The notes under the pieces are model-generated. The model ran no database searches. It worked only from the letters and a program-made list of their open reading frames with translations, and was not told the origin of the DNA. A program made the translations under genes and the position numbers. Below, in pieces: positions 1 to 9,090 of a stretch of 44,082 nucleotides of DNA (position 1 is its first letter; each line of letters starts with the position of its first letter). The DNA comes from Minisyncoccota bacterium (GTDB lineage: Bacteria; Patescibacteriota; Minisyncoccia; UBA6257; 2-01-FULL-56-20): positions 1 to 44,082 of the forward strand of contig JANWIW010000026.1 in NCBI GenBank assembly GCA_025449695.1, given 5' to 3'.

Positions 1-26
1 GATTCCCGCCTGCGCGGGAATGACAG
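1..26. repeat. REP-like inverted repeat (GATTCCCGC/GCGGGAATGACA family)
   Basis: ATTCCCGC and GCGGGAAT form an 8 bp stem with a 4-base loop, followed by GACAG. Relatives lie at 34859-34976 and 36896-36966. It sits just downstream of the valS stop (minus strand) and could act as a 3' hairpin, but there is no T tract. Confidence 0.7.
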
Positions 27-41
27 AGCCTCAGGAAATCA

Positions 42-2276
42 CTACCATTGTCTTATCATGAGAAACTCTGGCTCCTCTATAGGGAGAGCACCTCGCTTTC
101 TCATTTCTTGGTAAATGGTTTCGGTCACGAAAGGCATAAAAGGATGGAGAAGAGTAATTAATTCAAGCAGGGTCTGAAGAAGTTCTTGCTGCCGGAAGCC
201 CTTGCTAACTTCATCCTGCAGTTCTTTTTTTGATTCTTCAATGTATTTGTCAGCGTATTCATACCAAACGAATTGATAAAGCTCCTGGGCAGCTTCGTGC
301 AGTCGAAGAGCATCAAGGTGGAGAATTACTTCTTTTTTGAGCCGGGCAACTCGGCCGATCATTTTGAACGCTTCTAAAGTTCCCCCGTCGGCTTCGATAT
401 CGTGAATCTGTATCCCTTCAGCATTCGCTAATACAAAACGGGCGATATTCCAAAGCTTGTTCGCGAAATGGCGCATGCCTTTGATCTTGTCCTCGGCCAG
501 CGGAATGTCGTTCCCCGCGGCGGTCGAGAAGACCAGGGCGAAGCGCAAGGCGTCAGTGCCGTGGGTGTCAATTACTCCCAGGGGATCGACGACATTGCCC
601 TTGCTCTTCGACATCTTCTGGCGGTCCTTGTCGCGGACCAGGCCGTGCAGATAGACTTGTGCGAAAGGCGGCTTGCCGGTGCGGTAGTAGGAGAACATGA
701 TCATGCGCGCCACCCAAAAGAACAGGATGTCCCAGCCGGTCTCCATGAGCTGGGTTGGGAAATAGGTCTCGAAATCCTTTTGCCCTTCTTTTTGGGCCAT
801 GAGCGCGGCAAAAGGCCACTGGCCCGAAGAGAACCAGGTGTCGAAGGTATCGGGGTCCTGTCGGAGCTTCCCGCTCCCGCACTTCGGGCAAGCTGCGGCT
901 TTATCCTCGATGTCCAGGATGATTTCGTTGCAGTCCTCGCAGTATTTGACCGGGATGGGAATGCCCCACCAGATCTGACGGGAGATGGACCAGTCCTCCA
1001 GGTTTTCCATCCAATGCATAAAGACCTTGCGGAAGCGCTCGGTCACGATCTCCACTTCGCCTTTCTCGATCGCGGCCACCGCCATGTCGCGGAGCGAGGG
1101 GCGCCCCGCCTTCGCTAAAGCTTCGGCGGGCAAGCCGTCCTGTGTCGCTGAGGAGGGGATAGGCTTCGTCATGGCCATGTACCACTGCGGCATGACCTGC
1201 GGCTCTATGATCGTGTTGCACTTGTAGCAGGTCTGCACGTTGTGCTTGTAATCAGTCTTTTCCTCGACGAAAAGGCCCTTCTCTTTGAGCTTCTCGACTA
1301 TCTTGGAGCGTGCCTCGCCTATCTTCATGCCGGCAAACTCCTGGGCGATGGGCAGGAGTTTTCCACGCAGGTCTATGATCTGTTCCATGGCGAGGTTGTG
1401 CCGCCGGGCGATGTCGAAGTCTACGGCGGAGTGCCAGGGCGTGATGGTCATGGCGCCCGTGCCGAATTCCATTTCCGCAGCCGCGTCCTTGATCACCGTC
1501 GCGGTCAGGGGACCGTTGATCCATTCGATCTCCAGCTTTTGGCCGTGGACGTAATCCTTGTAGCGCTCATCGTCCGGGTGCATAACGACGTACTTGTCGC
1601 CGAACTTGGTTTCGGGGCGGGCGGTGCCGATCGTGAATGGGCCGTATTTGAAGTAGTAGAACGTATCCGTGCGCTCCTCGTACTTCGTCTCCAGATTAGC
1701 CAGGTTGGTCTGGTGCTTCGGGCACCAGTTGCAGGTGCGGTTGCCGCGGTAAACGAGACCGTCCCGGTACATCATCGCGAACGTCTCATAGACGATCTTC
1801 ACGATGCGCTCGTCCAGGGTGAACATGGCCCTGGACCAGTCGCAGGACGAGCCGAGGCGCTTCAACCCATGCTCGGACAGGTGCTTGTTCGATTGCACGA
1901 AGTCCCATACCTCCTTATAGAACTCCTCCCGCTGCATCCCGAACCGGCTCCGGCCTTCCTTATCCAGTTTCTTCTCGAAAACCACCTGCGTCTCGAAACC
2001 CGCATGATCGAAACCGGGCAGCCACAGCGCCTTTCGGCCGCGCATGCGCTGGTAACGGGTAACGATATCCTCGACGGTCACGAAAAGAGCGTGCCCCAGG
2101 TGCAGGGGCGCGTTCGCATTCGGCGGCGGCATGATGATGGTGTAAGGCTCGCCCGCATCGGGCAACTTGTCCGGGTTGAAATATCCCGACCGTTCCCAGA
2201 GCGTGTAGATATCCTGCTCTCCCGCCGGATCGTATTGGGGAGGCAAAGTTCGGTCGCGGTCGGGAGTATCGGCCAT
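42..2276 (-). CDS. valS: Valine--tRNA ligase
   Basis: Class I aminoacyl-tRNA synthetase that charges tRNA-Val with valine in the cytosol. Visible are the HIGH-type motif HLGH (residues 59-62), GTARPET (about 217-223) opening the CP1 editing domain, the WWGIPIP segment of the catalytic core (about 436-442) and KMSKS (554-558). Several CxxC pairs (C182/C185, C350/C353, C446/C449, C463/C466) suggest zinc knuckles. At 744 aa it is shorter than the usual 880-950 aa, and the C-terminal tRNA-binding coiled coil is missing. Residues about 376-394 (LPAEALAKAGRPS) come from a GC-rich element containing CGCTAAAGCTTCGGCGG that recurs in proS, so they look like an in-frame repeat insertion. The ATG start fits the promoter at 2285-2313. 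Family assignment is certain; consequences of the truncation are inference. Confidence 0.97.
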   Translation of the reverse strand: MADTPDRDRTLPPQYDPAGEQDIYTLWERSGYFNPDKLPDAGEPYTIIMPPPNANAPLHLGHALFVTVEDIVTRYQRMRGRKALWLPGFDHAGFETQVVFEKKLDKEGRSRFGMQREEFYKEVWDFVQSNKHLSEHGLKRLGSSCDWSRAMFTLDERIVKIVYETFAMMYRDGLVYRGNRTCNWCPKHQTNLANLETKYEERTDTFYYFKYGPFTIGTARPETKFGDKYVVMHPDDERYKDYVHGQKLEIEWINGPLTATVIKDAAAEMEFGTGAMTITPWHSAVDFDIARRHNLAMEQIIDLRGKLLPIAQEFAGMKIGEARSKIVEKLKEKGLFVEEKTDYKHNVQTCYKCNTIIEPQVMPQWYMAMTKPIPSSATQDGLPAEALAKAGRPSLRDMAVAAIEKGEVEIVTERFRKVFMHWMENLEDWSISRQIWWGIPIPVKYCEDCNEIILDIEDKAAACPKCGSGKLRQDPDTFDTWFSSGQWPFAALMAQKEGQKDFETYFPTQLMETGWDILFFWVARMIMFSYYRTGKPPFAQVYLHGLVRDKDRQKMSKSKGNVVDPLGVIDTHGTDALRFALVFSTAAGNDIPLAEDKIKGMRHFANKLWNIARFVLANAEGIQIHDIEADGGTLEAFKMIGRVARLKKEVILHLDALRLHEAAQELYQFVWYEYADKYIEESKKELQDEVSKGFRQQELLQTLLELITLLHPFMPFVTETIYQEMRKRGALPIEEPEFLMIRQW
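1105..1155. repeat. In-frame repeat (FAKATAG-type) inside valS
   Basis: The plus-strand text CTTCGCTAAAGCTTCGGCGG matches copies in proS (26926-27004) and a variant before the first zinc-ribbon gene (about 35070-35095). It is read in frame in valS without a stop. Confidence 0.6.
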
Positions 2277-2284
2277 ATCCGCCC

Positions 2285-2313
2285 ATTCTAGCCGTTTCCG
2301 GGCCCTATCTCAA
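2285..2313 (-). promoter_or_regulatory. valS promoter, predicted leaderless
   Basis: Read on the minus strand: TTGAGA (2313-2308), 17 bp spacer, TAGAAT (2290-2285), then 8 bases to the valS ATG. The spacing puts the transcription start at or next to the start codon, and no Shine-Dalgarno sequence is possible. Confidence 0.7.
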
Positions 2314-2347
2314 TACTCCATGCGCGGGTTCGTATTTATCTCTATTA

Positions 2348-2377
2348 TTGACAACGCGAGGAAAGCATATACATAAT
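2348..2377 (+). promoter_or_regulatory. Sigma70-type promoter of the 132-aa gene
   Basis: TTGACA at 2348-2353, with TACATA (2370-2375, 16 bp spacer) or CATAAT (2372-2377, 18 bp spacer) as -10. It predicts a leader of about 80 bases before the ATG at 2465, unlike the leaderless arrangement of most neighbours. Confidence 0.6.
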
Positions 2378-2434
2378 GTGCTTAGTTGTGCCCCGTTGTA
2401 AAACGCTTCCTAAAACTGTTCGCACAGGAGTTCC

Positions 2435-2452
2435 ATGCCGTTACGCTCATGA
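2435..2452 (+). promoter_or_regulatory. Possible 5-codon leader ORF (MPLRS)
   Basis: ATG at 2435 is preceded by AGGAG at a suitable distance. It encodes MPLRS and stops at TGA (2450-2452), directly abutting the AAGGAGGAG ribosome site (2452-2460) of the next gene. Translation of the leader would run into that site. Function is speculation. Confidence 0.3.
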
Positions 2453-2464
2453 AGGAGGAGCCCC

Positions 2465-2863
2465 ATGCCACGAGAAGATGAACGATCAGAAATTGATACA
2501 GGAACGGGAGGTACTCCGCGTCCGACGACCACCCAACGACCGCCCGCGCGCGAGGACCAAGGGGGGGACCGGGTTATGGAATGCCCGACAACCTCGGATC
2601 AAGGTGGCCCGCCTCGCGAGATCATGGTGGTCGGTGCGGATGGCCGCGCGGACAGGACGATGAGTCTCGACAACCTGTTCAACCAGTACGGCCGGCCGAC
2701 GGCGATCGCGCTCGACACGGCGGCCCGCGCCCAGTTCGAGAAACACGGCGTGATCGTCGTGGAAGGGGGTCACGAATTCCTGACTCTCATCTACGACGCA
2801 GGCCGCTACCCCCAACTGCGCGATAGGACGCATGCGCTGAACACCGACTGCGCAGCGCATTAA
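2465..2863 (+). CDS. Hypothetical protein, 132 aa
   Basis: I do not recognise this protein. The N-terminal half (about residues 1-60) is charged, Pro/Gly/Arg-rich and probably disordered. The C-terminal half (about 62-132) has an ordered look: SLDNLFNQYGRPTAIALDT, then GVIVVEGGHEFLTLIYDAG. It stands alone with its own sigma70-type promoter, a strong SD (AAGGAGGAG, 5 bases before ATG) and a downstream hairpin. These three signals make it more credible than the overlapping minus-strand frame. Its SD-led initiation differs from the leaderless core genes, which could mark later acquisition; that is inference. Confidence 0.65.
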   Translation: MPREDERSEIDTGTGGTPRPTTTQRPPAREDQGGDRVMECPTTSDQGGPPREIMVVGADGRADRTMSLDNLFNQYGRPTAIALDTAARAQFEKHGVIVVEGGHEFLTLIYDAGRYPQLRDRTHALNTDCAAH

Positions 2864-2883
2864 GCGCTCTCACAGGAGATCCG

Positions 2884-2907
2884 AAGGCCGGCACCCACGC
2901 CGGCCTT
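2884..2907 (+). terminator. Hairpin terminator
   Basis: AAGGCCGGC and GCCGGCCTT form a perfect 9 bp stem with a 6-base loop, 20 bases after the stop of the 132-aa gene and 2 bases before the tsaD stop on the other strand. It lies between convergent genes and could serve both. There is no long T tract. Confidence 0.7.
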
Positions 2908-2909
2908 CC

Positions 2910-3986
2910 TCACGTCTGCATGTCGCCCTTCGCCCTCAAGGGGCGCTTCTTTTTGCGCAGTGCCTGCAGATATGCGGCCGCGCCTATCATGGCGGCGTTG
3001 TCCGTGTTGTGGGCCATGTCCGGGGCAAAGAGGCTAATGCCCCGCTCCGCCGCCCCGGCCTCGAAGGCTTTGCGCAGGGACGCGTTCGCGGCCACCCCGC
3101 CCGCGATCCAGACGGACCGCGCGCCGTATTGGTCTACGGCGCGGAACGCTTTGGTGCAAAGCACGCCGACCGCGGCGAACTCGAAGGATGCAGCAACGTC
3201 ATTAACCAGGGTATCGGGTATGGGGTTTAGAGTTTTGTTCTTGGCCGAATCAGCTATACCCGAAACCCTATACCCTAAACCCTTGAGATGGTACAGCACC
3301 GCTGTCTTCAGCCCGGAAAAGCTGAAGTCGTAATCCTTGGAGTGGAGCATGGGCATCGGAAAGGGAATGGACGGCCGGCCGAGCTTGGCCCGCTTGGAGA
3401 TCTCCGGGCCGCCGGGGTAGGGAAGATTCAAAAGACGGGCAACCTTGTCGAAGGCCTCGCCGGCAGCGTCGTCGCGCGTCTCGCCGAGCAGTTTCCAATG
3501 CGCGGTATCGGCGAGGCGCAGGAGCATGCTATGGCCGCCGGACACCACGAGGGCGACGGCGGGGAAAGGCTTACGAGAATCTGGAATCTGGAATCTTGAA
3601 TCTAGCAGGGGACTGAACAAGTGGCCTTCCATGTGGTTCGTTCCTATTAAGGGTTTGCCCCATTTTTTTGCAAGCTCTTTCGCGAACTCTATGCCCGCCC
3701 AGAGCGCGGGTTCCAGGCCCGGTCCCACCGTGACCGCGATCAGGTCGGTCCTGGAGGCGAGGCGCGGCGTTTTGCGTGAGATCTTGTCGAGTAAGATGGG
3801 AAGGTTCTTAATATGCTCGCGCTTGGCGAGCATGGGCACCACGCCGCCCCAGGCCGCGTGGAGCTCGATCTGCGAGGCCAGGGTCTCGGCCAATATTTTA
3901 AAGCGCGGCGCGGTGAGACCTCCCGCGCAGTCGACAAAGGCAAGACCCGTCTCGTCGCAGGAGGTTTCGATGGCGAGGATGCGCAT
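2910..3986 (-). CDS. tsaD: tRNA N6-adenosine threonylcarbamoyltransferase TsaD
   Basis: Transfers threonylcarbamoyl from TC-AMP to A37 of ANN-decoding tRNAs, normally with TsaB and TsaE. It has the Kae1/TsaD ASKHA fold: MRILAIETSCDET start, HMEGH metal motif (118-122), VSGGHS (148-153), GEAFDKVARLL (176-186), FSFSGLKTA (221-229), GGVAAN (296-301) and C-terminal HNTDNAAMIG. It is 358 aa against about 335 for the family; the excess is explained by two in-frame repeat insertions, at 128-139 (LLDSRFQIPDSR) and about 236-260 (GLGYRVSGIADS to NPIPDT). It is the last gene of the ATP synthase cluster, separated from atpC by a GAATCTG repeat that abuts its ATG. Confidence 0.97.
   Translation of the reverse strand: MRILAIETSCDETGLAFVDCAGGLTAPRFKILAETLASQIELHAAWGGVVPMLAKREHIKNLPILLDKISRKTPRLASRTDLIAVTVGPGLEPALWAGIEFAKELAKKWGKPLIGTNHMEGHLFSPLLDSRFQIPDSRKPFPAVALVVSGGHSMLLRLADTAHWKLLGETRDDAAGEAFDKVARLLNLPYPGGPEISKRAKLGRPSIPFPMPMLHSKDYDFSFSGLKTAVLYHLKGLGYRVSGIADSAKNKTLNPIPDTLVNDVAASFEFAAVGVLCTKAFRAVDQYGARSVWIAGGVAANASLRKAFEAGAAERGISLFAPDMAHNTDNAAMIGAAAYLQALRKKKRPLRAKGDMQT
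3209..3282. repeat. In-frame inverted repeat of GGGATAGGGTTT family inside tsaD
   Basis: The left arm (3209-3230, words like GGGTATGGGGTTTAG) and right arm (3254-3282, words like ATACCCTAAACCC) are complementary around a loop of about 23 bases. The whole element is translated without a stop in tsaD. The same word family fills the atpG-atpA gap at 7384-7457. Confidence 0.8.
3580..3606. repeat. In-frame GAATCTG-family repeat inside tsaD
   Basis: Two tandem GAATCTG words followed by a GAATCTT variant, read on the minus strand as DSRFQIPDSR (residues about 129-138). It lies in the loop after the HMEGH metal site. Confidence 0.85.
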
Positions 3987-4056
3987 AGAATCTGGAAACT
4001 GGTATTTGGAATCTGGGACGAGGCCGGCAGATTCCAGATACTAGATTCCAGATTCT
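3987..4056. repeat. GAATCTG inverted repeat between atpC and tsaD
   Basis: The element starts at the base next to the tsaD ATG (complement of 3984-3986) and runs into the 3' end of atpC. The left arm has AGAATCTGGAAAC-type words and the right arm the complementary GATTCCAGA words. It supplies the last codons (E-S-G-I) and the TAG stop of atpC. Confidence 0.85.
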
Positions 4057-4289
4057 ACCAGTATCCGCACGCTGTTACCAGGTTCGACTTCAAGGAAGCC
4101 GCCCTTCACCTCGAACCACTGATCGCCTTTCGTGGTGTCGGTTACCCGGAGGGGGCCGGGGACGAGCATGGAAATGAGCGGACGGTGGTGGTTGAGCACG
4201 GTAATCTCGCCGGCCTGCGTCCTGCAGTTCACGGCGCTTGCCTCGCCCTCATAGAGGATTTTCTCAAGACTGTAGATGGCAACGCGCAT
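4041..4289 (-). CDS. atpC: ATP synthase epsilon subunit, N-terminal domain only
   Basis: Central-stalk subunit of F1, coupling rotation to the c ring. The 82 residues correspond to the beta-sandwich domain (LEKILYEGEASAVNCRTQAGEITVLNHHRPLISML). The usual C-terminal helical hairpin (full length about 130-140 aa), which can inhibit ATP hydrolysis in many bacteria, is absent. The end is abrupt: the final ESGI and the TAG are encoded by the GAATCTG repeat at 3987-4056. It lies between atpD and tsaD in the minus-strand operon. Gene identity is firm; loss by repeat insertion, and loss of epsilon inhibition, are inference. Confidence 0.93.
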   Translation of the reverse strand: MRVAIYSLEKILYEGEASAVNCRTQAGEITVLNHHRPLISMLVPGPLRVTDTTKGDQWFEVKGGFLEVEPGNSVRILVESGI

Positions 4290-4296
4290 GGTTTAA

Positions 4297-4362
4297 GAGA
4301 ATCTTGAATCTGGAATCTAGAATCTGGTTGGCTAGGTTCCAGATACCAGATTCTAGATTCTT
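4297..4362. repeat. GAATCTG inverted repeat between atpD and atpC
   Basis: Left-arm words GAATCTTGAATCTGG and AGAATCTGG, a short loop around GGTTGGCTAGG, and a complementary right arm TTCCAGATACCAGATTC. It fills almost the whole gap between the atpD stop and the atpC ATG. Confidence 0.85.
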
Positions 4363-4367
4363 GTCTG

Positions 4368-5824
<1,457 letters not shown>

Positions 5825-5828
<4 letters not shown>

Positions 5829-6292
5829 CCTATATTCTGCAAAAGATCGACAATATCCTTGCCAAAGATCTGGAGGAACCTTTCGCGATATTTTGCCGCA
5901 CCATAACTTAAGTCGCTTTGAGAAGGCTCTGGATACCACATCCATTGGACGTTACCGTCAGAAGATTTATGCCCATCGATATCCCGGTTCCTGAAGTAAA
6001 CCCGCTGACCCGCCGTACCGCTGCCGACACTTAGGCAATCCTCCCCTTTGATGAAAGTACTCCGCATTCGCCTGAGAACGCTTTCATGCCAAACCGTCGA
6101 GCCGCTGTAACGATGACGTTCTTCACCCGGAGTCAATAATCGCACCAATTGTTCATCTAATTTGGCGCAGAGATCCAGTTGTTTCTTCTCGTCCTGTTCT
6201 TGTCGAAGGCTCTGGTATGCGGCGATCACTTCTCGCGCTTCCGGACCTAACTCTCCTTCCGCTGAAAAATGCTTTGCAGTAAGTTCTGGCAT
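5825..6292 (-). CDS. Hypothetical protein inserted in the atp operon, 155 aa
   Basis: Not recognised. It is soluble with no membrane segment. Residues 1-55 look helical (GPEAREVIAAYQSLRQEQ, then LDLCAKLDEQLVRLL). The middle contains SGSTVWHESVLRRMR and a GEDCLSVGSGTAGQRVYF stretch, and the C-terminus is aromatic (VQWMWYPEPSQSDLSYG). It lies in the orientation of the operon between atpG and atpD, which are normally adjacent. A TGTCATCCTGAG element precedes it and an atpD promoter overlaps its 3' end. Amino-acid composition looks like a real protein. It could be a lineage-specific passenger rather than an ATP synthase component. Confidence 0.75.
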
Positions 6293-6310
6293 GTTAAATT
6301 CTCTTATTTG

Positions 6311-6394
6311 CTGTCATCCTGAGGTACTCCGAAGGACCTTCTGCCCGTCCGTAGAGAAGGTCCTTCGTCCGCTGCTGCGGACTCAGGATGACAG
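6311..6394. repeat. TGTCATCCTGAG inverted repeat between atpG and orf155
   Basis: Outer arms CTGTCATCCTGAG (6311-6323) and CTCAGGATGACAG (6382-6394) are perfectly complementary over 13 bp; inner arms GAAGGACCTTCT and AGAAGGTCCTTC pair as well. Related elements lie at 9026-9084, 10406-10482 and 41104-41190. Confidence 0.9.
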
Positions 6395-6411
6395 AGGAGA
6401 TGGTAGCCATA

Positions 6412-7383
6412 TCACTTTAAGCTTTCCGCCCCGGCGGTGATCTCGATGATCTCGCGGGTGATGGCGGCCTGGCGCGACTTGTTGTAGGCCAGGTTCAACC
6501 CGGAGGCTATCTCGTCGGCATTGTCCGAGGCGCTCTTCATGGCCAGCCGGCGCGCGGCGTGCTCGGAGGCGTTGGCCTCGAGGACGATCTGGTAAATCTC
6601 CGCTTCCACGAGGTGCCGGGCCAGCCGGTCCAGGACCTCGGCGGGGGAGGGTTCGATGAGGTAGTCGCGGAGCATCGCATCGGTCTTATTGAAAAAGGTG
6701 ACGCGCTTGTCGCGTACGAGCTCGGCGAAGCGCCCATGCTCGGGCACGATCTCGCGCGCAGTCGCGGAGAGTTCTTCGGCGGAGATGGGGAAGATGCGGC
6801 GCATGAGCACCTCTTGGCGCAGGGCGGAACGGAAATGGGTGGAGAAAACCACCGCTTCATCCCATTTCCTCTCCAGGTACCCGTCGATGAGGAGGTTTGA
6901 TATTGGGCGGATCTGCTCGACGGATGTGTAATCCCCGGCGCGCGTGAAGCGCGTTCCAAGGTTGCCGGTCTTTTCGAGGCGGGCGATGGCCTTCTGGCCC
7001 ACCCCTATGAACTGGTACTTCGGGTCGGCGGTGTCTATCTTGTTCTCGCGGATGTAGGCGTCGAAGGCGCGCAGGACGGCGCTGTTGAATGCCCCGGCCA
7101 GGCCTTTGTCCGACGTTATGACCACAATAGCGGTGCTCTTCTGCCCATCCTTCAGCGAGCCGGTCTCCCTGGGAACGAGCAGGTCCGGCAGTTGTACGCC
7201 TTCCATCCGGGTGAGCGTGGCCAGGAGGTCGAGAGCGGTCAGGGTATACGGGCGCGAAGCCAGCGCCACCTCCTGGCTGCGGCGCATCTTCGTGGCCGCC
7301 ACCAGTTCCATGGCCTTCGTGATCTGGCCTATGTTCTTGACGCTCTTCAGGCGCGTCTTGATGCTTTGAAGGGATTCGGGCAT
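6412..7383 (-). CDS. atpG: ATP synthase F1 gamma subunit
   Basis: Rotor shaft inside the alpha3beta3 ring. The N-terminus SIKTRLKSVKNIGQITKAMELVAATKMRR is diagnostic, and the C-terminal signature NADEIASGLNLAYNKSRQAAITREIIEI is present. At 323 aa it is slightly long. It sits between atpA and orf155 on the minus strand. The GGGATAGGGTTTAG repeat begins at the base next to its ATG, so no room is left for a Shine-Dalgarno sequence. Confidence 0.97.
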   Translation of the reverse strand: MPESLQSIKTRLKSVKNIGQITKAMELVAATKMRRSQEVALASRPYTLTALDLLATLTRMEGVQLPDLLVPRETGSLKDGQKSTAIVVITSDKGLAGAFNSAVLRAFDAYIRENKIDTADPKYQFIGVGQKAIARLEKTGNLGTRFTRAGDYTSVEQIRPISNLLIDGYLERKWDEAVVFSTHFRSALRQEVLMRRIFPISAEELSATAREIVPEHGRFAELVRDKRVTFFNKTDAMLRDYLIEPSPAEVLDRLARHLVEAEIYQIVLEANASEHAARRLAMKSASDNADEIASGLNLAYNKSRQAAITREIIEITAGAESLK

Positions 7384-7457
7384 CGGGGATAGGGTTTAGG
7401 GGATAGGGTTTAGGGGATAGGGTTTTTACCATACCCTAGACCCAATACCCTAAACCC
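7384..7457. repeat. GGGATAGGGTTTAG inverted repeat between atpA and atpG
   Basis: Three tandem GGGATAGGGTTT words, a short loop, then complementary ATACCCTAGACCCAATACCC words. It is flush with the atpG ATG and ends a few bases before the atpA stop. It resembles a telomere motif only superficially. Confidence 0.85.
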
Positions 7458-7461
7458 ATTG

Positions 7462-8985
7462 TTACTGGCGGTTGGCTATGAATTTTTGTATCGCGTCCTT
7501 TAGCTTTGTCTCTGTTTCGGACGTAAGGTCGCGTTTCTCGCGGATGTCTTTGAGGATGTCGCCGTGGAGCTTCTCCAGGTGCTCAAGGAAGTCCGTCTGG
7601 ACCTTCTGCATATCCTTGGGGTCGATGTCGCCGAAGTGGCGGTTCAGGACCGCATAGAAGAGGGCCACCTGCTTCTCGAGCGGCACCGGGTTCAGGTCTT
7701 CCTGCTTCAGGATTTCGGTGACCTGCTGGCCCTCGCGGATGCGGCGCTTGGTATTCTCATCCACGTCGGAGGCGAACTGCACGAAGGCCTGGAGCTCGCG
7801 GAACTGGGCGAGGGCGAGGCGCAGGTTCTTCACCACTTTCTTCATGGCCTTGGTCTGCGCGGCGGAGCCCACGCGGGAGACGGAAAGTCCTACGCTGATG
7901 GCCGGCCGGATACCCTGGTAGAAGAGATCGGACTCCAGGAAGATCTGGCCGTCAGTTATGGAGATGACGTTGGTCGGGATGTAGGCGGTGATGTCGCCGA
8001 GCTGGGTCTCGATAATGGGGAGCGCGGTCAGCGATCCGCCGCCCTTCTCCTCTGACATCTTCGCCGCGCGTTCCAGGAGGCGGGAGTGCAGATAGAAGAC
8101 GTCGCCGGGATACGCCTCACGGCCCGGCGGGCGCCTGAGGAGCAGGGAGATCTGGCGGTACGCCCAGGCGTGCTTGGAGAGGTCGTCGTAGATGACGAGC
8201 GCGTCCTGCCCGCGGTCGCGAAAATATTCGCCGATGGCGCAGCCCGCGAAGGGGGCCAGGTACCACATGGCGGCGGGGGAGGAGGCCGGCGCGGACACGA
8301 TCACCGTGTAGTCCAGGGCTCCCTCGCGGCGCAGGGTCTCCACGATGGTCGCGATCTTCGATTCTTTCTGCCCGACCGCGACGTACACGCAGATGACCGG
8401 TTTCACCTCGTGCTTCTGGTTGATGATGGCGTCGAGGGCGATGGCAGTCTTGCCGGTTTGGCGGTCGCCGATGATGAGCTCGCGCTGGCCGCGGCCAATC
8501 GGGATGGAAGAGTCGATGGCCTTGATGCCGGTCATGAGCGGAAAGTTGACCGGCTCGCGGTCGAGGACGCCCGGCGCCTTGTTCTCGAGGAGGTAGCGGG
8601 CGACGTCCTGTCTCTTGGGAAAGAGGTCGCCCCTGCCGTCCAGGGCGTTGCCCAGGGGGTCGATCACCCGGCCGGTGATCTCCTTGCCGATCTCGATCGA
8701 GAGCACCTGTCCGGTGTTCTTGACGGTGTCACCGCTCTTGATGCTGAGGTAGTCGTCCAGCACGAGGGCGCCGATGGAGTCCTCTTCCAGGTTCAGAGCC
8801 AGGGCGCGCCGCGGGCCGGCGGAGGTCTCGATAGTCAGGACCTCCTGGGCGAGCGTGCTCCGCAGGCCGGTCAGGCGCACGATACCGTCGCCGATCTCGG
8901 TCACCCGGCCGATGGATTCCCAGCCGGCTTCGTCCTTGAATCCTTCGATCTCCTTCTTGAGTTTTTCGATGATGTCGTAGGCCAT
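7462..8985 (-). CDS. atpA: ATP synthase F1 alpha subunit
   Basis: Non-catalytic nucleotide-binding subunit of F1. Walker A GDRQTGKT (173-180) is followed by TAIALDAI. Also present are GAVVIYDD-like ALVIYDDLSKHAWAYRQISLLLRRPPGREAYPGD (split here only for description), SLTALPIIETQ and the conserved Arg-containing RPAISVGLSVSRVGSAAQ. Length (507 aa) is typical, and a MAYDIIEKLKKEIEGF amphipathic N-terminus would contact the peripheral stalk. It lies between atpH and atpG, with normal gene order on this side. Confidence 0.98.
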   Translation of the reverse strand: MAYDIIEKLKKEIEGFKDEAGWESIGRVTEIGDGIVRLTGLRSTLAQEVLTIETSAGPRRALALNLEEDSIGALVLDDYLSIKSGDTVKNTGQVLSIEIGKEITGRVIDPLGNALDGRGDLFPKRQDVARYLLENKAPGVLDREPVNFPLMTGIKAIDSSIPIGRGQRELIIGDRQTGKTAIALDAIINQKHEVKPVICVYVAVGQKESKIATIVETLRREGALDYTVIVSAPASSPAAMWYLAPFAGCAIGEYFRDRGQDALVIYDDLSKHAWAYRQISLLLRRPPGREAYPGDVFYLHSRLLERAAKMSEEKGGGSLTALPIIETQLGDITAYIPTNVISITDGQIFLESDLFYQGIRPAISVGLSVSRVGSAAQTKAMKKVVKNLRLALAQFRELQAFVQFASDVDENTKRRIREGQQVTEILKQEDLNPVPLEKQVALFYAVLNRHFGDIDPKDMQKVQTDFLEHLEKLHGDILKDIREKRDLTSETETKLKDAIQKFIANRQ

Positions 8986-8990
8986 TTTCT

Positions 8991-9084
8991 AGTGAGTAGT
9001 TTGTAGTTGTTAGTGAGTAGGGGGTCTGTCATCCTGAGTGCAGCGAAGGACCTTCTGAGTTCCTCGCTATACTCGGAATGACAG
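8991..9084. repeat. Composite repeat between atpH and atpA
   Basis: 8991-9020 is a run of AGTGAGTAG/TTGTAGTTGT words. 9026-9084 is a TGTCATCCTGAG element (CTGTCATCCTGAG to CTCGGAATGACAG, outer arms imperfectly complementary). Confidence 0.75.
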
Positions 9085-9090
9085 CAATTG

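Noticed and set aside
1242-2291. 349-aa plus-strand open frame opposite valS
   Set aside because: Antisense shadow of a certain valS; low-complexity composition, no promoter or ribosome site.
6311-6394. Insertion sequence ends
   Set aside because: Terminal inverted repeats enclose only 58 bases and no transposase; the element recurs as a short palindrome elsewhere.
7384-7457. Telomere-like array (GGGTTTAG words)
   Set aside because: Few copies, followed by the inverted arm, inside a bacterial operon; one member of the general intercistronic repeat type.
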